DNA of 64,000 bases from Lentisphaeria bacterium UBA4640 (lineage in GTDB: Bacteria; Verrucomicrobiota; Lentisphaeria; Victivallales; UBA1829), in the NCBI GenBank assembly GCA_002405835.1, contig DHMO01000030.1, forward strand, positions 78,125-142,124. Reading direction: 5' to 3'. Made by a program: the position numbers and the translations under genes. This document shows, piece by piece, positions 49,840 through 59,278 of the stretch (the first letter of the stretch is position 1; each line of letters begins with the position of its first letter). The notes beneath the pieces are model-generated. The model ran no database searches. It saw nothing but the letters and a program-made list of their open reading frames with translations, and had not been told where the DNA came from.

Positions 49840-50733
49840 ATGGAAAACCATGAGGGAACATGCATCTTTTCCACGGGGCATCACCAGATGCGCTATACCG
49901 GCAATGACCGCTATCTGTTCAAGCGCCGCGAGTACTGGCCGACTTCTGCGGATGCGGCGTTCCCGCTCTGCCCGTTCTGCATGGAGGAGGAAGTCCGTAC
50001 GGGACGTTACTGGTATGCGGAGAATTTCACGCGTTTTCTGCTGATTGTCATCGTGCTGGAAGGCGATATTCTGTTTCGCTTCGGGAGAAAATCCGTGCGC
50101 GTTGCGGCGGGACAGGTCATGGTCATTCCGAAAAACTCAGCGTATTCGTTTGAAAACGGCAGTTCGCCGACGTCGCGCAAATTTGTTCTGGAAGTCGTCG
50201 GACGCAACCTCGAATCGGATTGTGAAACATTCGGTCTGAACCGGGTTCTCCTCATTTCGACTCCGGAGTGCGGACGGCTTGCGGAAGAGATCGCCGGAAT
50301 CGGCGACTGTCTGCACAATTGGACGCCGGAGCTTGTTCCGGAGCTGATCGGCCGCACGTGCGGTTTTCTCGCAAAGCTCTCGCAGCTTGTTCCCGGGCGT
50401 CGGCGCCGCGACAACCTGCTTCTCCGTGCGCAGATGCTGCTGGAGAGCGATTTCGAAACAAAATTCACGCTGAAAATGCTTGCGGAAAAGCTCAATTGCC
50501 GCGAGGACCGCATCAACAAAATTTTCAAGGAGAAGCTCGGTGTGACGCCGATGCAGTACCGGATCGGGAAGAAAATGGAACTGGCGAAACGCCTGCTGGT
50601 TTCCACGACGCAGACGGTCAAGGAGATTTCCTTCCAGCTTGGCTATTGCGATCAGTTCTATTTTTCTTCGGAATTCCGCCGCGTCACCGGGATGAGCCCG
50701 AGGGAAACGCGGCGGGGAAAAATGCCGCTCTGA
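49840..50733 (+). CDS. AraC-family transcriptional regulator
   Basis: A 297-residue regulator. The N-terminal half has a cupin-type sensor (ILFRFGRKSVRVAAGQVMVI then PKNSAYSFENG). The C-terminal ~100 residues form the two-helix-turn-helix AraC domain (FTLKMLAEKLNCREDRINKI, then TVKEISFQLGYCDQFYFSSE and FRRVTGMSPRETR). Starts at 49828 and 49840 are both in frame; AGGA at 49831-49834 favours the second. It is divergent from the pseudopilin-hydrolase operon and probably controls it and itself, the ligand being a sugar. Confidence 0.85.
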   Translation: MENHEGTCIFSTGHHQMRYTGNDRYLFKRREYWPTSADAAFPLCPFCMEEEVRTGRYWYAENFTRFLLIVIVLEGDILFRFGRKSVRVAAGQVMVIPKNSAYSFENGSSPTSRKFVLEVVGRNLESDCETFGLNRVLLISTPECGRLAEEIAGIGDCLHNWTPELVPELIGRTCGFLAKLSQLVPGRRRRDNLLLRAQMLLESDFETKFTLKMLAEKLNCREDRINKIFKEKLGVTPMQYRIGKKMELAKRLLVSTTQTVKEISFQLGYCDQFYFSSEFRRVTGMSPRETRRGKMPL

Positions 50734-50736
50734 AAA

Positions 50737-53700
50737 TCAGCGCAGCTTCAGTGTTTTTATTTCAAACGGTTTGAATTCCAGCTCAAATTCAGTGCCGGTT
50801 CCGAACTTCCGCTCCTCCGTCCATTCGAGAAGACCGGTTTCGGCGAGGGTGACGGGACGGCGGAATTTCACTTCCGCTTTCGCGTTCAATCCCTTCGTTT
50901 CAACCAGACGGAGCACATGCGCGTTCTCTTTTTCCGCTTTTTTGACGACTTCGAGCGAGACGGAATCCGAATCCACGGTGCAGAGCGGTTCCGCGCCGCG
51001 GGAAACTCCGTCGAACACACGCGGCGGACGGTTCAGCAGAGCCGCTTCGCGCATCACATCGGAGTGAACCAGGTCGCCTTCGTGCGGATAGAGCGAATAG
51101 ATGAACTCATGATGTCCGAGGTCGGCGGTCGGGTCGGGGTTTTTCGGAGAGCGCAGAAGCGCAAGGTCGATAACGCTGTTTTTGACCTTGAATCCATACT
51201 TGCAGTCGTTCAGCAGAGCGACTCCGTGCACGGCGTCGGAAACATCGGCGTAGCGCTGTCCGGAGACTTCGAACTGCGCCATGTCCCAGCTGGTGTTTTC
51301 GTGCATCGTGCGGAAAATATAACCATACGGGATGTCGAATGCGGCGCGGTCGGCGAAAACGTTGACGGGGAACGACACGCGCAGCATCTTGCGGGACTCG
51401 TTCCACTCAACTTCGGTCCGGAAGTCCAGACGCGTTCCCTCCGCTTCCAGAACAACGGTCTGGCGGATGGTCGAATTGGAAATCTTCAGTTCAAACTCAA
51501 GCGCGGAGCGGAGCGGTCCCGCGAGCACCTTGCGGGCACGGACGCTCTGCGGACGGAGCGGAGTCTGATTCGGATAGTACGGGTCAACGTCCCACGCTTC
51601 ATATGTGAGCGCGCGATCCACATAAAGCGCGAACTCGTTGCCGGGTGCGCCCGGAGGAAGAACGGAGCGTCCGGAGTCTTTTTCGACCGCTTCGATGAGG
51701 GTGGCGTCCGGAGCAAAGACATAGCGGATGCGGCTGTTTTCAAGGACGAGTTCGCCGGAGTCCGTATCCGCCGGAACTCTGCATCGTTTTCCGCGTTTGA
51801 GAACGGAAAACGCGAGTTTCGGGAGGCGGACGCGGACAACAGTCCGCCCGTTTTCATGCTGAACCGGAAGTTCGCGCCCGGATTCATCGCACACGCTGTA
51901 TCCGTTCCAGCTTTCCGGAAGTTCGATGAGGGGCGAGACGTCGTATGGAAGGGAGTTGAAGAGGAGCGCGGAGCCCTCTTCTGCCGGGAACAGTTCCGTT
52001 GCGGCGCGTTTTTGGAGCGTTGCGCAGAGATCGAGAATTTCGCGGTACTGCGCTTCGGCTGTCCGGTAGACCTCGGCGACGGAGGAGCCGGGGATGATGT
52101 CGTGGAACTGGTTGAGCAGCAGAGTTTTCCATGCACGGTCGAGTTCCGCCGCGGGATATTGAGCGTATGGGAGCATCGAACAGAGGAATTCGGTTTCGGC
52201 AAGCGCCTGCTCGCACTTCCGGTTTCCGCGTTTTGTGCGGGCCTGCGCGGTGAGTGTGCCGCGGTGCAGTTCGAGATAGAGCTCTCCGTTCCAGGAGGGG
52301 AGTTCCGCGCGGTGCTTTTCAAGGAGTTCAAAGAAGCGGTCGGCACGGTCGAATTTGAAATGCGGAACGCTTTCGAGATTCTCCATGCGTTTCCCGCGTT
52401 CGATGAGTTCCGCATACGGCCCGCCGCCTCCGTCACCGACGCCGAAAAGGGCGAGAAAGTCAAAGACGCGGTCGCCTTCGCTGCAGTTGTTCTGCGCGCG
52501 GATCATGCCTTCGGGCTGGAGCATGGAGCCGTAGGTGTTTTCAGGCGGGAAATGGGTGAGCACGGAGGAGCCGTCGATTCCTTTCCAGAGGAAACTCTGG
52601 TACGGGAAGCGGTTGAACTGGCTCCATGCGATTTTTGTTGAGAGGAAGCAGCTGCATCCGGCTTTCCGCATGATCTGCGGGAGCGAGGCGGAGTAACCGA
52701 AGGCGTCGGGCAGCCAGAGGTTGCTGACGTCGACGCCGAATTCATCGCGGAAGAAATTTTTGCCGTGGATGAACTGGCGCACAATGGATTCTCCGCTGGA
52801 GAGCACGCAGTCCGCTTCGACCCACATTCCGCCCTGAATTTCCCAGCGTCCGGCGGCGACGGCCTTGCGGATTTTTTCGTAGAGACCGGGGTAGTTTTCC
52901 TTGATGAACGCATAATGCTGAGCCGCGGATGCGCCGAAAATGTATTCCGGATATTCATCAATCAGCATGAGCTGCGAACTGAAGGAGCGTGCGCATTTGC
53001 GGATGGTTTCGCGGACGGGCCAGAGCCAGCCGGTGTCGATGTGCGCATGTCCGACTCCGTGTGCGGTCATGACCGCGCCGGAAGGGCGGAGATCGAGAAA
53101 TTCTTTGAGAATTCCGCGTGCCGCGGCGGAGTTCGCGGGATTTTCATTCCAGGCGTCGGCGGCGCGCCCGAGGACTCCGAGAAGGCGTCGGATGCGCCAG
53201 TCTCCTTCGGGCAGAGTTTTGAGAAGCGAGAGGAGAACCTGGAGATCAAGCTGGAGGTTCCACGCTTCGCGGTTGAAGACTGCGAGATCGCACGCGCCGA
53301 GCAGTCCGGTGAAAGCGTGCCGCGGATGTTCGGTTTCGCGGAAGAAACTGAGCGGATTGACGAGTCCGAAGAGATCATTTGCCGCGCCTTCGATCCAGAA
53401 TTCGAGTTTGTCGCCGGCCTTGTGAGAGCCGTTGATGCGGAAAGCCGTTTTGCGGTAATTGGGGCTGAAGACGCTTCCTCCGGTGAGTCCGCAGACGGGG
53501 ACTCCGTCGTTTCCGAAAATCATGGATTCCCCGCCCGGGTCGAAGATGAGTGCGAGTTCGAGTCCTTCGAATTCCTGCGGGACGGTTCCTGTGATATGGA
53601 ACCACGCGCTGGAGTAGTTCTGTCCCCACCGTCCGCCCGGTTCGAGCTTGGAATATTGAAGTCCGAGCCGTTTTTCAAACGGCACGGGCTGTTCGGATGG

Positions 53701-53808
53701 CGCAAACATGCAATTGAGTCTGACAGCGTTTGAATAAACGCAGGCTTTTACGCGCTCGTAAAAGATGTCTGCGCGCTGTTTATGGAATTTGATCTCTTCA
53801 GCGAACAT
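50737..53808 (-). CDS. GH38 alpha-mannosidase
   Basis: A 1023-residue family 38 glycoside hydrolase with no signal peptide. The zinc site is formed by His254 and Asp258 in GHAHIDTGWLWP, with the nucleophile Asp368 in WLPDAFGYSASLPQ; QGGMWVEADC lies between. The C-terminal ~450 residues are the beta-rich GH38 domain. It would release alpha-linked mannose from glycans, in the cytoplasm after import or on intracellular oligosaccharides. It lies 18 bases downstream of the large secreted hydrolase, so they form an operon headed by the second pseudopilin, and convergent to the AraC gene 3 bases away. Confidence 0.92.
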   Translation of the reverse strand: MFAEEIKFHKQRADIFYERVKACVYSNAVRLNCMFAPSEQPVPFEKRLGLQYSKLEPGGRWGQNYSSAWFHITGTVPQEFEGLELALIFDPGGESMIFGNDGVPVCGLTGGSVFSPNYRKTAFRINGSHKAGDKLEFWIEGAANDLFGLVNPLSFFRETEHPRHAFTGLLGACDLAVFNREAWNLQLDLQVLLSLLKTLPEGDWRIRRLLGVLGRAADAWNENPANSAAARGILKEFLDLRPSGAVMTAHGVGHAHIDTGWLWPVRETIRKCARSFSSQLMLIDEYPEYIFGASAAQHYAFIKENYPGLYEKIRKAVAAGRWEIQGGMWVEADCVLSSGESIVRQFIHGKNFFRDEFGVDVSNLWLPDAFGYSASLPQIMRKAGCSCFLSTKIAWSQFNRFPYQSFLWKGIDGSSVLTHFPPENTYGSMLQPEGMIRAQNNCSEGDRVFDFLALFGVGDGGGGPYAELIERGKRMENLESVPHFKFDRADRFFELLEKHRAELPSWNGELYLELHRGTLTAQARTKRGNRKCEQALAETEFLCSMLPYAQYPAAELDRAWKTLLLNQFHDIIPGSSVAEVYRTAEAQYREILDLCATLQKRAATELFPAEEGSALLFNSLPYDVSPLIELPESWNGYSVCDESGRELPVQHENGRTVVRVRLPKLAFSVLKRGKRCRVPADTDSGELVLENSRIRYVFAPDATLIEAVEKDSGRSVLPPGAPGNEFALYVDRALTYEAWDVDPYYPNQTPLRPQSVRARKVLAGPLRSALEFELKISNSTIRQTVVLEAEGTRLDFRTEVEWNESRKMLRVSFPVNVFADRAAFDIPYGYIFRTMHENTSWDMAQFEVSGQRYADVSDAVHGVALLNDCKYGFKVKNSVIDLALLRSPKNPDPTADLGHHEFIYSLYPHEGDLVHSDVMREAALLNRPPRVFDGVSRGAEPLCTVDSDSVSLEVVKKAEKENAHVLRLVETKGLNAKAEVKFRRPVTLAETGLLEWTEERKFGTGTEFELEFKPFEIKTLKLR

Positions 53809-53826
53809 TGAAAAATCCTTTGAAAG

Positions 53827-56800
53827 TTATTCGGAGACGATTTCGTAGGCTCCGACTGCCTGACCGTTTAGGGAGGTGTCAAGCTGGAGTTCCGTGACTC
53901 CGTTCTGAACGGTGAACGGAATTTCGCAAAGACGCTCTCCGCTGAATTTCAGAGCGTAGAACTTGAAGCCCGTCAGATCGCGGAAAAGTCTGACTTTGCC
54001 CGTGCCGCGCTCGGCAAGCGTCGGGAGCTTGCCCCACGATTCCACAATCTCCAGCGACTGGTTGCGGTATCTCTGATCCGTATTCTTGCAGTGTGTCAGA
54101 TGAAAGAGAACAAACCGTGTCGCCGTGTCCAGATTTTCCCCCTTTACCGCGGCAATAAAGTAAGCGCTGAAAGTCTTTTCATTCTCCACTTCCATAAACC
54201 GTCCTTTGAGTCTGATTCCGGCCGGGAGGACAAGGCTTTCGCTGCGCGGAGTGACGGCTTTGAACGAGCCTGTCTTGCGGTTCAGCTGAAGCTGTTTTGT
54301 GTCGTTGGTGAATTCGTCCCGGTCGAGATTCAGCTTTTGGATGAAATCGGCTTTGGTGACGGTCTTTCCGTTTCCGGAGGCTTTGGCGCGGAGGTCGAGA
54401 ACGGCTTCCGCTCCGGCGGCGAACTGCGATGCGGGAGCTTCGGTGATCACCGTTCCGGTCTTGCCGAGAAGCGCAAGACGCTCCGATTTGCGCGGATAAT
54501 ATTTCTGTTCATCCGCCTGCATGTCGCTGTTGATAAGGATGGGATAACGCGTTTTCGAGACTGTAACGTCGCCGCGGAGGAAGAGCAGCGAAGCTGCGCG
54601 TTCGCCGAGATTCAGCATCGGATTCGTTCCGTCAAAGAAGATCATCGGGATGCGCTTGTGGTTTCGCGTTCCGAATCCGTCGCGGCTGCAGAAGCGGAGA
54701 AGCGTGGTGCAATCCTGCGCCGCCGAGTAGGCTCCGACGAGGAAAGAACCTTCCACATTGAAACGGTTTGCGGCGCAGAAATCCCATTCGCTGATCCAGT
54801 AAGGCTTGTTGAGCGGACGGGCGGGGAGCAGAGGGAAGAAGCCGTCGGTTTCGGGGATGACGCTTGCGCTGATGAAGCGCAGCGGAACCCGGAATGCGGA
54901 GCCGTTTCCGACTGCTGAGGGATGCCACACATAGAAGTGTGAATCGGCATAATCGTACAGGTTGCGGTGGAGAACGACGGGGAAGGTGTTCCAGAAATTC
55001 TGGTCGGTGAGCGGCTGGCGGATTCCGATTTCCCTGCACAGCGCCTTCATCCGGTTCCAGCCGTTTGTGTAGGTTTCAAACAGGAAGCGGTCCCATTCGG
55101 CGTTTTTGTTGAACGGGGTGATTTTACGTCCTTTTTCTTTGCTCCAGGCATTGAATTTTTCCGTATAGAGCTTGCGGACGCGTGGGGAGAAGCTCAGCTC
55201 CATAGCGTGCATGGCGTCTTCATTGACGAGGCTGATTCCGACGATGGCGGGTTCCTCTTTCCATGCGCGGCCAGTGTAGGGGTTCACATGGTTCATCAGG
55301 CGTCTGGCGTACTCTTCGAAGTTCTGCATTGCGGCTTCGTTGACAAAGAGCAGAGCTTTGTATTCGCCGCCCGATGGCGGAACGGGGAATCCTTCGATTT
55401 CGTTCGGGAAGATCTGGCGGCTGGTGAAAAAGTCGAGTGTCAGATAGATTCCACGTTTTGCTGCTTCTGCGAGAAAGAAGTCCAGACGGTCGAAAATATC
55501 CGGCTTGATGTTGAGCGAATTTCTGGTTTCCTTAGCCACCATGTGGTTGTCGAAATGGTGAATGCGGATCAGATTGTAGCCGGTCGCCGCGTATTCGTCA
55601 AGACTCCTGCGGATGTCATCGCGGTCGGTTCCGGGGACGTTCTGATAGTTGATTCCGAAAAAGCGGACCTTTTCACCGGGGCGTTTTTCAAATTCAAAAT
55701 GATCGCCATTCGCCTTTACGAAACCGTATTTGCCGGCCGGGGCGTCCATGAGAAACGAAAAGTCGATGGCGCTTCCTTTTTTCGTCAGGCGGTTTTCGGT
55801 GGAGACCGGGATGCGGTCTTTGTTTGCGGAGATGACGACGGGATATTCTTTTTCGAGCGCGGGCGGGCAGTCGCTGAGTGTTGCGCCGACGATCATCCAG
55901 ACGGATTTTCCGTAGCTGGTGAAGCGCAGTTTGCGGACGGTTCCTCCGGCGAGGGGGATCGGGGTTGCATAGAGTCCGATTTTTGCGGATTTGTTCTTTG
56001 CTGTCCATGCAATTTCCGCTTCCGGGATCCAGCGCGGGTTCCAGAAGTTCGAGACGTTGCGGCCGCAGAGAATTTCTTTGGAAATAACTTCTTTATCGAC
56101 AAAAAATCCATCGGCTTCCACCGTTACTTTCCCGATCGGCGTATCTTCGCCAGCCTCCCAGGCAACGGCGTGGAGTAAATACAAATATTTAGCTGCTGCA
56201 GGTTTATTCAATACAATTTCTGCATCCACCGGAAAATTCGGGCGCGCCGCACCCTTGAGAACGATGCAGCTCTTTCCGCCGTTTTCCGCCGGATCGAGAA
56301 TGGAGAAGCTGACATTGCCTGCTGTAACGGTCCGCAGAGTCATGGTGCTCAGATCGTTCTGCGGTCCCTGATCGGTCCAGCCGCCTTTCCCGTCGTTGGC
56401 GACGGGATCGGCAAAGCCCATGTTGGCGGCGCTGTTCAGAGCGACCGGGGTTTCAGGGAACGGAATGAATTCCATGGTGAATTCCATTTCGTATTTCTGG
56501 CCGCCGTTGTTGTTTTTGAACCGGATGCGCAGTTCAAAAACGTCGTTTTTGTAAACGCGGTTGTCCTGAACCATGAACACGGTTGCGTCGCTGAGTTTGA
56601 TTCGGAGCGTTCCGCCGTTGACGGGGAGATCACCTCCCTTGGTCCAGCAGGTCACAAAAATGGGTTTTCTGTCCGGCGTGAAAAATTCCGCGGGAATGTA
56701 CGGTTTTTTGCCATTGAATGCGAATTGGCGCGTTCCGAGTGTTTTCGCGGGGAACAGCGCGTCGACCAGCATGCCGTTGTCAATAACCTGCGTGTCGGTT

Positions 56801-57120
56801 TCCAGACTGATTTTGCAGCGGATTTTGTTTTCGCCTTCCGGCAGAACGGTCTGCTTGAAACGGTAGGCAATACCCTCTCTTGCGTCCCAGACCCCTTGGA
56901 TTTCGATGCCGTCCTTGCCGGTTTTTGAGGCGGCTTTGTCCAGCTGGAGATTGTTTTCCCGGATTCCGACATAGTTCCAGTTTTTGAGATGCCGCCCCGG
57001 TGCGAACGAGACACCTCCCTTTGAAACCGTCCCGGACGGGCTGATCTCAAAGCCGTTGATTTCTGCCGCGCACATAATCAGCGAGGCGAAGCAGAGACAT
57101 GCGGTTGCCAAGATTTTCAT
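53827..57120 (-). CDS. large secreted glycoside hydrolase-like protein, paralogue of the 45753 gene
   Basis: A 1097-residue protein with a signal peptide (MKILATACLCFASLIMCAAE) and the same layout as its paralogue at 45753: N-terminal beta modules (DGKGGWTDQGPQNDLS and YLYLLHAVAWE), then a GH-A-type barrel with acid/base Glu634 (SLVNEDAMHAM) and nucleophile Glu778 (YWISEWDFCAANR), then a beta-rich end. Similarity is clear across the length but not high, so the duplication is old. No family is recognised. It is 16 bases downstream of a pseudopilin gene and upstream of the GH38 gene. Confidence 0.75.
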   Translation of the reverse strand: MKILATACLCFASLIMCAAEINGFEISPSGTVSKGGVSFAPGRHLKNWNYVGIRENNLQLDKAASKTGKDGIEIQGVWDAREGIAYRFKQTVLPEGENKIRCKISLETDTQVIDNGMLVDALFPAKTLGTRQFAFNGKKPYIPAEFFTPDRKPIFVTCWTKGGDLPVNGGTLRIKLSDATVFMVQDNRVYKNDVFELRIRFKNNNGGQKYEMEFTMEFIPFPETPVALNSAANMGFADPVANDGKGGWTDQGPQNDLSTMTLRTVTAGNVSFSILDPAENGGKSCIVLKGAARPNFPVDAEIVLNKPAAAKYLYLLHAVAWEAGEDTPIGKVTVEADGFFVDKEVISKEILCGRNVSNFWNPRWIPEAEIAWTAKNKSAKIGLYATPIPLAGGTVRKLRFTSYGKSVWMIVGATLSDCPPALEKEYPVVISANKDRIPVSTENRLTKKGSAIDFSFLMDAPAGKYGFVKANGDHFEFEKRPGEKVRFFGINYQNVPGTDRDDIRRSLDEYAATGYNLIRIHHFDNHMVAKETRNSLNIKPDIFDRLDFFLAEAAKRGIYLTLDFFTSRQIFPNEIEGFPVPPSGGEYKALLFVNEAAMQNFEEYARRLMNHVNPYTGRAWKEEPAIVGISLVNEDAMHAMELSFSPRVRKLYTEKFNAWSKEKGRKITPFNKNAEWDRFLFETYTNGWNRMKALCREIGIRQPLTDQNFWNTFPVVLHRNLYDYADSHFYVWHPSAVGNGSAFRVPLRFISASVIPETDGFFPLLPARPLNKPYWISEWDFCAANRFNVEGSFLVGAYSAAQDCTTLLRFCSRDGFGTRNHKRIPMIFFDGTNPMLNLGERAASLLFLRGDVTVSKTRYPILINSDMQADEQKYYPRKSERLALLGKTGTVITEAPASQFAAGAEAVLDLRAKASGNGKTVTKADFIQKLNLDRDEFTNDTKQLQLNRKTGSFKAVTPRSESLVLPAGIRLKGRFMEVENEKTFSAYFIAAVKGENLDTATRFVLFHLTHCKNTDQRYRNQSLEIVESWGKLPTLAERGTGKVRLFRDLTGFKFYALKFSGERLCEIPFTVQNGVTELQLDTSLNGQAVGAYEIVSE

Positions 57121-57136
57121 ATTTTAACTCCTTGTG

Positions 57137-57826
57137 TTAGAATGTTTTCCAGCCGAAATTGGTCCAGAAAATATAGTATTGGACGGGGGCGACTGCTCCG
57201 ACAGCTTCGGTCGGAATGCGCTTGTAGAGCGTTGTCGCAGCATGACCGTCGACGAACAGAACATTTGCATAGGTTTCGTTGTGTGTGGGCAGCGGAAGTT
57301 GACCGACGAGTTCCGATACGTATCCGGTTTTTGCGGTGGTGAGATAGCCTTCCGAAAGAGAGCACAGGAAACTCGGACGTTTCATCTTTTCAATTTTTTC
57401 GGGTTTGTTGCCGTCGCGGACCCAGGAGTTGTAGGAGTAGCTGGTTGTGTTGAATGTATCCGGCGGATTGTCGAGTTCAACACGGCGCTGGCAGAGCAGC
57501 CCCTTTGCGCGGATATCTTCCGGACGCGGACATCCGAGGTAGGAGACAATGCGGTGAGTCCAGAGTCCGGTTCCGGCTTCCCAGTTGAGCGGGAAGAATC
57601 CGTCGAAATCTGCCAGATAGGAGTTGAAGGCAAGCCCATACTGCTTTTCTGTGGAAAGACATGAGATCGTCCGCGCCTTTTCTCTGGCCGAATTCAGAGC
57701 CGGAAGCAGCATGCCGGCGAGGATTGCGATGATGGCAATTACCACGAGGAGCTCTATAAGGGTGAACTTCACAAACCTCCTCTGTGTGTTTTTTTGAAGA
57801 GCGTTCTTTTCTGTTTTGAATTTCAT
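57137..57826 (-). CDS. pseudopilin-like protein (DUF1559-like, H-X9-DG type)
   Basis: A 229-residue protein with the pseudopilin leader FTLIELLVVIAIIAIL preceded by Lys20 (not Gly), then GMLLPALNSAREKARTISC, a soluble domain and the VLFVDGH motif near the C-terminus. The leader DNA is almost identical to that of the gene at 48972-49703 for about 30 bases around the ELLVV codons, although the rest differs. GGAG precedes the ATG at 57826. First gene of a three-gene leftward operon with the large hydrolase and the GH38 enzyme. Confidence 0.85.
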   Translation of the reverse strand: MKFKTEKNALQKNTQRRFVKFTLIELLVVIAIIAILAGMLLPALNSAREKARTISCLSTEKQYGLAFNSYLADFDGFFPLNWEAGTGLWTHRIVSYLGCPRPEDIRAKGLLCQRRVELDNPPDTFNTTSYSYNSWVRDGNKPEKIEKMKRPSFLCSLSEGYLTTAKTGYVSELVGQLPLPTHNETYANVLFVDGHAATTLYKRIPTEAVGAVAPVQYYIFWTNFGWKTF

Positions 57827-57877
57827 TTTTTTCTCCTGTTTTACCGTTTGATAATTTTTTTCTCCTGTCTGCTGTAC

Positions 57878-57906
57878 ATTATAGCACAGGATTTGCGAAA
57901 AAACAA
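57878..57906 (-). promoter_or_regulatory. promoter for the second pseudopilin-hydrolase operon
   Basis: Minus strand: TTGTTT (57901-57906), 17-base spacer, perfect TATAAT (57878-57883). The spacer holds TCCTGTGC directly before the -10 box (plus-strand TAGCACAGGA 57882-57891), a sequence repeated in the regulator promoter at 59086-59095. Confidence 0.65.
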
Positions 57907-57942
57907 TACCCAAAAACCAGACAAAATACAGACAATATAAAA

Positions 57943-59058
57943 TTATTTGCAGATTTTCGGCCGGATCATGATTTTGCAGCTTGTAATATCCGGATTTTTC
58001 ATTTTGAGGACAAGCAGACGGAGCAGTTCATTGCTGAATTCCTGATACGGATATTCCGCATGACAGGGGATGATTGCGGGAGCTGTCTCCCCGTAGTCGT
58101 CGAGCGGCGAGTTGGAGGCAATGAGGATGCGGCGGGACTGGATCGCCTCGAGCACCTGCGGGTGAAAGAGCGTGAAGCAGTTCGGCAGAATCGGACAGAC
58201 CAGAACAAGCGCGTCGATGCCGTTTCCGTCGAGCCATTCGAGAAATGTATTGTTGGAATATCCGCGGCGCACGTGAAAGACGCCTTCTTTCCGGAACGGA
58301 ACACCCGCATTCCTGAGAGCTTCACGATATCCGTTTTCGAGCTGAACGCTGGAAAAGATGTCTTCGCGTACACGAACGATTCCCGGATTGCGGCATCCCC
58401 GGGCGAGGAGTTCGCGCGTGAACACATAGCCGGCGAATTCATGATCCGGGATGACGGAGGAGAAGCAGCTGTTCTGCGGGGGAACATCGAAGAGCACCAG
58501 CGGCGCGGTTTCGGGAAGGGATTCGAGAAACGACGGATCGGCTTGGTAGATGCTCGGATAGAAGACGGTTCCGAAGCATTCGGCGAGCGAGCGTTCCGCC
58601 TGGCGGTTCATCGCGGCTTCATTTCCCATGCGGTAGAAATAAAAGCGCACGGAATATCCGCCGTTTTCGGCAGCTTTCTGAAAAATGCGGAGCATATTCT
58701 GCCATTTTGCATTGGAGCCTTCGGGCCATACGACGCCGATGTTCTGTCGCGGACTCTGCAAGTCGAACGGGAGCATTTGTGAAGCGAAAACGGTTCCGCG
58801 CTTTTTGACGCGGCATATTTTGTGTTCTTCTTCGAGCCTTGCGAGAGCGGCGCGAATGGTTTCCCTGCTGACATGGAACGCTTTTGCCATATCTGGTTCC
58901 GCGGGAAAGCGCCCTGCGGCGCGTCCGTCAGCGGTGTCCATATATTGAGCGAGGAATTCTGCGATCTGGAGATATACGGGCAGAGCTGCTTTCCGTCTGA
59001 TTTCCGTTTTGCGGAACAGCGCGAGCTGTTTTCCGGTGATATCGTTGTTAAGGTCCAT
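57943..59058 (-). CDS. GntR-family regulator with LacI-type sensor domain
   Basis: A 371-residue repressor or activator. The N-terminal winged helix-turn-helix (about 22-95) is of the GntR type (LPVYLQIAEFLAQYM, then GRFPAEPDMAKAFHVSRETIRAAL and EEHKICRVKKRGT). From about residue 105 the sensor resembles LacI/periplasmic-binding proteins (NIGVVWPEGSN, PETAPLVLFDVPPQN), as in AraR-like regulators. A sugar ligand is likely. It lies 117 bases upstream of, and in the same direction as, the pseudopilin operon it probably controls. The ATG at 59058 follows AAGGA. Confidence 0.85.
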   Translation of the reverse strand: MDLNNDITGKQLALFRKTEIRRKAALPVYLQIAEFLAQYMDTADGRAAGRFPAEPDMAKAFHVSRETIRAALARLEEEHKICRVKKRGTVFASQMLPFDLQSPRQNIGVVWPEGSNAKWQNMLRIFQKAAENGGYSVRFYFYRMGNEAAMNRQAERSLAECFGTVFYPSIYQADPSFLESLPETAPLVLFDVPPQNSCFSSVIPDHEFAGYVFTRELLARGCRNPGIVRVREDIFSSVQLENGYREALRNAGVPFRKEGVFHVRRGYSNNTFLEWLDGNGIDALVLVCPILPNCFTLFHPQVLEAIQSRRILIASNSPLDDYGETAPAIIPCHAEYPYQEFSNELLRLLVLKMKNPDITSCKIMIRPKICK

Positions 59059-59081
59059 GCAGAATTCCTTGTTTTGAAAAT

Positions 59082-59109
59082 ACAGTAGCACAGGAAATCT
59101 GAAATCCAA
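59082..59109 (-). promoter_or_regulatory. promoter for the GntR-family gene
   Basis: Minus strand: TTGGAT (59104-59109), 16-base spacer, TACTGT (59082-59087). TCCTGTGCTA, shared with the pseudopilin promoter, overlaps the end of the spacer and the -10 box. Confidence 0.5.
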
Positions 59110-59223
59110 GAGAAAAACGTCAGATATTTTCGTTTTCGTTTGACATTCCCATGAAGTGGACATGGCGAATGCTTATTGCAGCCGGATTTCTCAAGAGAAG
59201 GCAAAAAACTTCCGTTTAAACGC

Positions 59224-59255
59224 AAAAAGCGGGAAGTCTTCTGCAGACTTCCCGC
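59224..59255 (-). terminator. Rho-independent terminator of the hsp20 operon
   Basis: A perfect 11-bp GC-rich stem (59229-59239 with 59245-59255), loop of 5, followed on the minus strand by TTTTT (59224-59228). It is 24 bases after the second Hsp20 stop. Confidence 0.85.
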
Positions 59256-59278
59256 GGGGTGTGCGGCTCACGGAGTAA

